Source of the DNA: Rickettsiales bacterium
GTDB taxonomy: Bacteria > Pseudomonadota > Alphaproteobacteria > Rs-D84 > CACZYB01
Assembly: GCA_031288035.1 (NCBI GenBank)
Contig: JAITSG010000049.1
Location: forward strand, 1 to 25,736
Direction: 5' to 3'
Length of the DNA stretch: 25,736 nucleotides
The notes under the pieces are model-generated. The model was not told the origin of the DNA. It was given only the letters and a program-made list of their open reading frames with translations, and made no database searches. A program made the position numbers and the translations under genes. Positions 24,172-25,736 of this stretch are shown here, piece by piece; position 1 is the stretch's first letter, and every line of letters starts with the position of its first letter.

Positions 24172-25692
24172 ATGGCATGGAGCGACGTGAAATCGTTTTT
24201 CGACAAGAGCGCGGCGGTGCGCGCTTTCATGTTCGACGGGATCAAGGGCTTCCTGTCGTCGTTCTTTCTCGGTCTCGGGGCGTTCCTGGTGGTCGCGATA
24301 ATGACCGTAAGCGTCGGCGCCGGAGAGTGGGTTCCCGGCAACACGTTCGACCAGTGGATAAAGGGGGTGTCGCCGGGGTGGGACGGCTCTCCCGTCGATC
24401 CGCTCGTATGCCCGGCCTGCGGCGTGTTTTCGGCCCTGTTCGACATGGTCAACGTCCTCGGCATGAACATGTACGAGATGGTCCACGACATAGTGTGGAT
24501 ACTCGTGACCTTCGGCTTCGCGGTATGGCTCCTGGTGCGCGTGTACCGCGAGATGTTCGAAAAGCCCGAGGGGGAAGGCCTGTTCATGGACGTGGTGAAG
24601 AAGGTGATAATCATTTCCATAATCGGCGCCGGCATCGGGTATCTGGAGCCGGGGAGGATAAGGGAGGTCGCGAAGGGCGTGGTGAGCGTGACGCTGGAGC
24701 CGGCGCTTTCCATGGGCGCGGGCATAGGGAACGAGATAATAAAGAATCCCGTGTGCGACCGGTTTCCGGAGTGGTTCCGGAGCAACCCGTCCGCGGCGGT
24801 CAGGGAGGGGCTCATCGGCGGGGGCGCGAAGGAAAGCCTGCTGTGCGCGGCCAATTCGATAAACGTGGTCATGCTCTCGGGCGTCACGGCGGCCAAGAAC
24901 ATGGTCGATTTCTCGCTCATGAACCTGCCGAATCCCATGGCCCTGCTGGACCTTATGGGCGGGCTTGCGATGGCGGTGGTGTTCCTGGTGCTGTACGTGG
25001 CCATTATGTTCAAGTTCGTGGATATAGTGATGACGACCGGGATACTCATAATCTTCCTGCCGCTGATGCTGGCCGGCTATGCGTACAAGGAAACGGAGGG
25101 TTTCTCGCAAAAGGGCATAGAGTCCATTGTGTCCATGGCCGTATACATAATCGTATACTGCCTGTTCCTGGGCATACTGTACGCGTCGTTCATATACGTC
25201 GGCGACGCGTACTATCCGGCGCCGGTCGACAACTTCACGTACCTGTTTCCCGATTTTCTGTACCCGGACATGGGGAACATGGCGGGGCTTGCCGACATGC
25301 AGAAAAGCCGGGCGTTTGCGGCGTGCTGGAAAGAGAACTTCGGCTCGTCCTGGTTTCTCAAGGGGTGCCTCAAGGATCACGGGATGGAATTCAACATGCC
25401 CGGGTTCGGGTCTCCCGATCCGGTTGGCAGCTTCCTGCCGCTGATGGTCATGGCGATATTGGCGCTGGTGATAATGGGCATGGCGAAAAGCTACGCGGGC
25501 CAGGCCGGCGGATACCTGTTCTCGATAGGCGGAGACATCAAGGGCTTCGCCCAGAGCTCGCTCGGATACCTGTTCGGCGGCGCGCGGAAGCTCGTGGGCA
25601 AGGTTATAGGCAGGCCGCAGGGCGAATTGGCGAAGGACGCGCTCGCGGACGCGGCGAAAAGCATAACGGACAAGATAGAGGGGGGACGGTGA
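24172..25692 (+). CDS. VirB6/TrbL-like type IV secretion membrane protein, paralog D (506 aa)
   Basis: The shortest paralog. It has no cleavable signal peptide but begins with a cytosolic amphipathic stretch and a transmembrane segment at about 27-48. CPAC is at 80-83, then two helices, TLEPALSMG, C195 and C225 in SLLCAANSIN. The VirB6-type C-terminal helices carry IFLPLMLAGYAY. A periplasmic loop with further cysteines (AACWKENF, KGCLKD) and a last helix follow. The tail resembles that of paralog A (a GYLFGGARKLVG-type stretch against GYVMAGSRKFVG), so A and D are probably closest. The ATG at 24172 lies one base after the previous stop. Its stop overlaps the GTG of the next gene. Confidence 0.75.
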   Translation: MAWSDVKSFFDKSAAVRAFMFDGIKGFLSSFFLGLGAFLVVAIMTVSVGAGEWVPGNTFDQWIKGVSPGWDGSPVDPLVCPACGVFSALFDMVNVLGMNMYEMVHDIVWILVTFGFAVWLLVRVYREMFEKPEGEGLFMDVVKKVIIISIIGAGIGYLEPGRIREVAKGVVSVTLEPALSMGAGIGNEIIKNPVCDRFPEWFRSNPSAAVREGLIGGGAKESLLCAANSINVVMLSGVTAAKNMVDFSLMNLPNPMALLDLMGGLAMAVVFLVLYVAIMFKFVDIVMTTGILIIFLPLMLAGYAYKETEGFSQKGIESIVSMAVYIIVYCLFLGILYASFIYVGDAYYPAPVDNFTYLFPDFLYPDMGNMAGLADMQKSRAFAACWKENFGSSWFLKGCLKDHGMEFNMPGFGSPDPVGSFLPLMVMAILALVIMGMAKSYAGQAGGYLFSIGGDIKGFAQSSLGYLFGGARKLVGKVIGRPQGELAKDALADAAKSITDKIEGGR

Positions 25693-25736
25693 AAAAGCTC
25701 CTGGCGCTTTTGCTGGTGCTGCTTGCCGCCGTCCCG
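25689..25736 (+). CDS. Start of a further exported protein (partial, 16 codons)
   Basis: GTG at 25689 overlaps the stop of paralog D (GTGA). The 16 visible codons, MKKLLALLLVLLAAVP, form a signal-peptide start. The spacing matches the rest of the operon, so this is probably the next type IV secretion component; its identity lies beyond the window. Confidence 0.6.
   Translation, partial: MKKLLALLLVLLAAVP

Noticed and set aside
1..25736. CRISPR array, rRNA, complete insertion sequence or integrase
   Set aside because: No regularly spaced repeats, no rRNA signature and no transposase or integrase motif seen in either strand.

Overview
The window looks like the chromosome of an alphaproteobacterium with moderately high GC. 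This rests on a typical UvrB, an Aas-type acyltransferase/acyl-ACP synthetase, an AsmA-like protein, an RHH_4-type ribbon-helix-helix protein and, above all, a row of four long VirB6/TrbL-like membrane proteins. Tandem VirB6 expansions are best known from Rickettsiales and other host-associated alphaproteobacteria, so a host- or gut-associated lineage is likely, but that is inference. I cannot name a species.

Left part (1-1890, minus strand): the 5' portion of aas runs off the left edge. Upstream of it is a near-consensus promoter feeding a roughly 120-nt structured segment that ends in a T-tract hairpin (small RNA or attenuator leader). A gene-poor stretch rich in inverted repeats follows. 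tRNA-Pro(CGG) is next, with a 23-bp copy of its 3' end including CCA lying 114 bp away.

Exported-protein operon (6279-1892, minus): three genes, each with a signal peptide. Two of them (364 and 411 aa) share a module of two Gly/Ser/Ala-rich hydrophobic segments bracketed by cysteines; the 411-aa protein has two copies. The middle gene (683 aa) is Cys-rich with coiled coils. A clear promoter precedes the operon, with a nine-G (C on the coding strand) tract just upstream of it.

Maintenance genes (6442-14002): a frameshifted DEDDh exonuclease pseudogene, a SIMPL-domain lipoprotein, a small probable lipoprotein, a WG-repeat membrane-anchored protein with a predicted leaderless promoter, and uvrB. 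All are on the minus strand. A large AsmA-like gene is divergent on the plus strand and shares an overlapping promoter region with uvrB.

Divergent accessory pair (14031-25736): on the minus strand a tight five-gene set encodes a 727-aa cytosolic coiled-coil protein, a membrane-anchored protein with a possible degenerate NERD-like fold, a 189-aa unknown, a SUKH (SMI1/KNR4) protein and an RHH protein. On the plus strand a very tight operon, mostly with 1-4-nt gene overlaps, encodes a small membrane protein, four VirB6-like proteins (610, 682, 553 and 506 aa) and the first 16 codons of another exported protein. The four VirB6-like proteins share a constellation of four cysteines and a conserved proline in a transmembrane segment, so they are diverged tandem paralogs. 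They probably build the inner-membrane channel of a type IV secretion apparatus. The SUKH-containing minus operon next to it could be a toxin/immunity or effector module; this is a hypothesis only.
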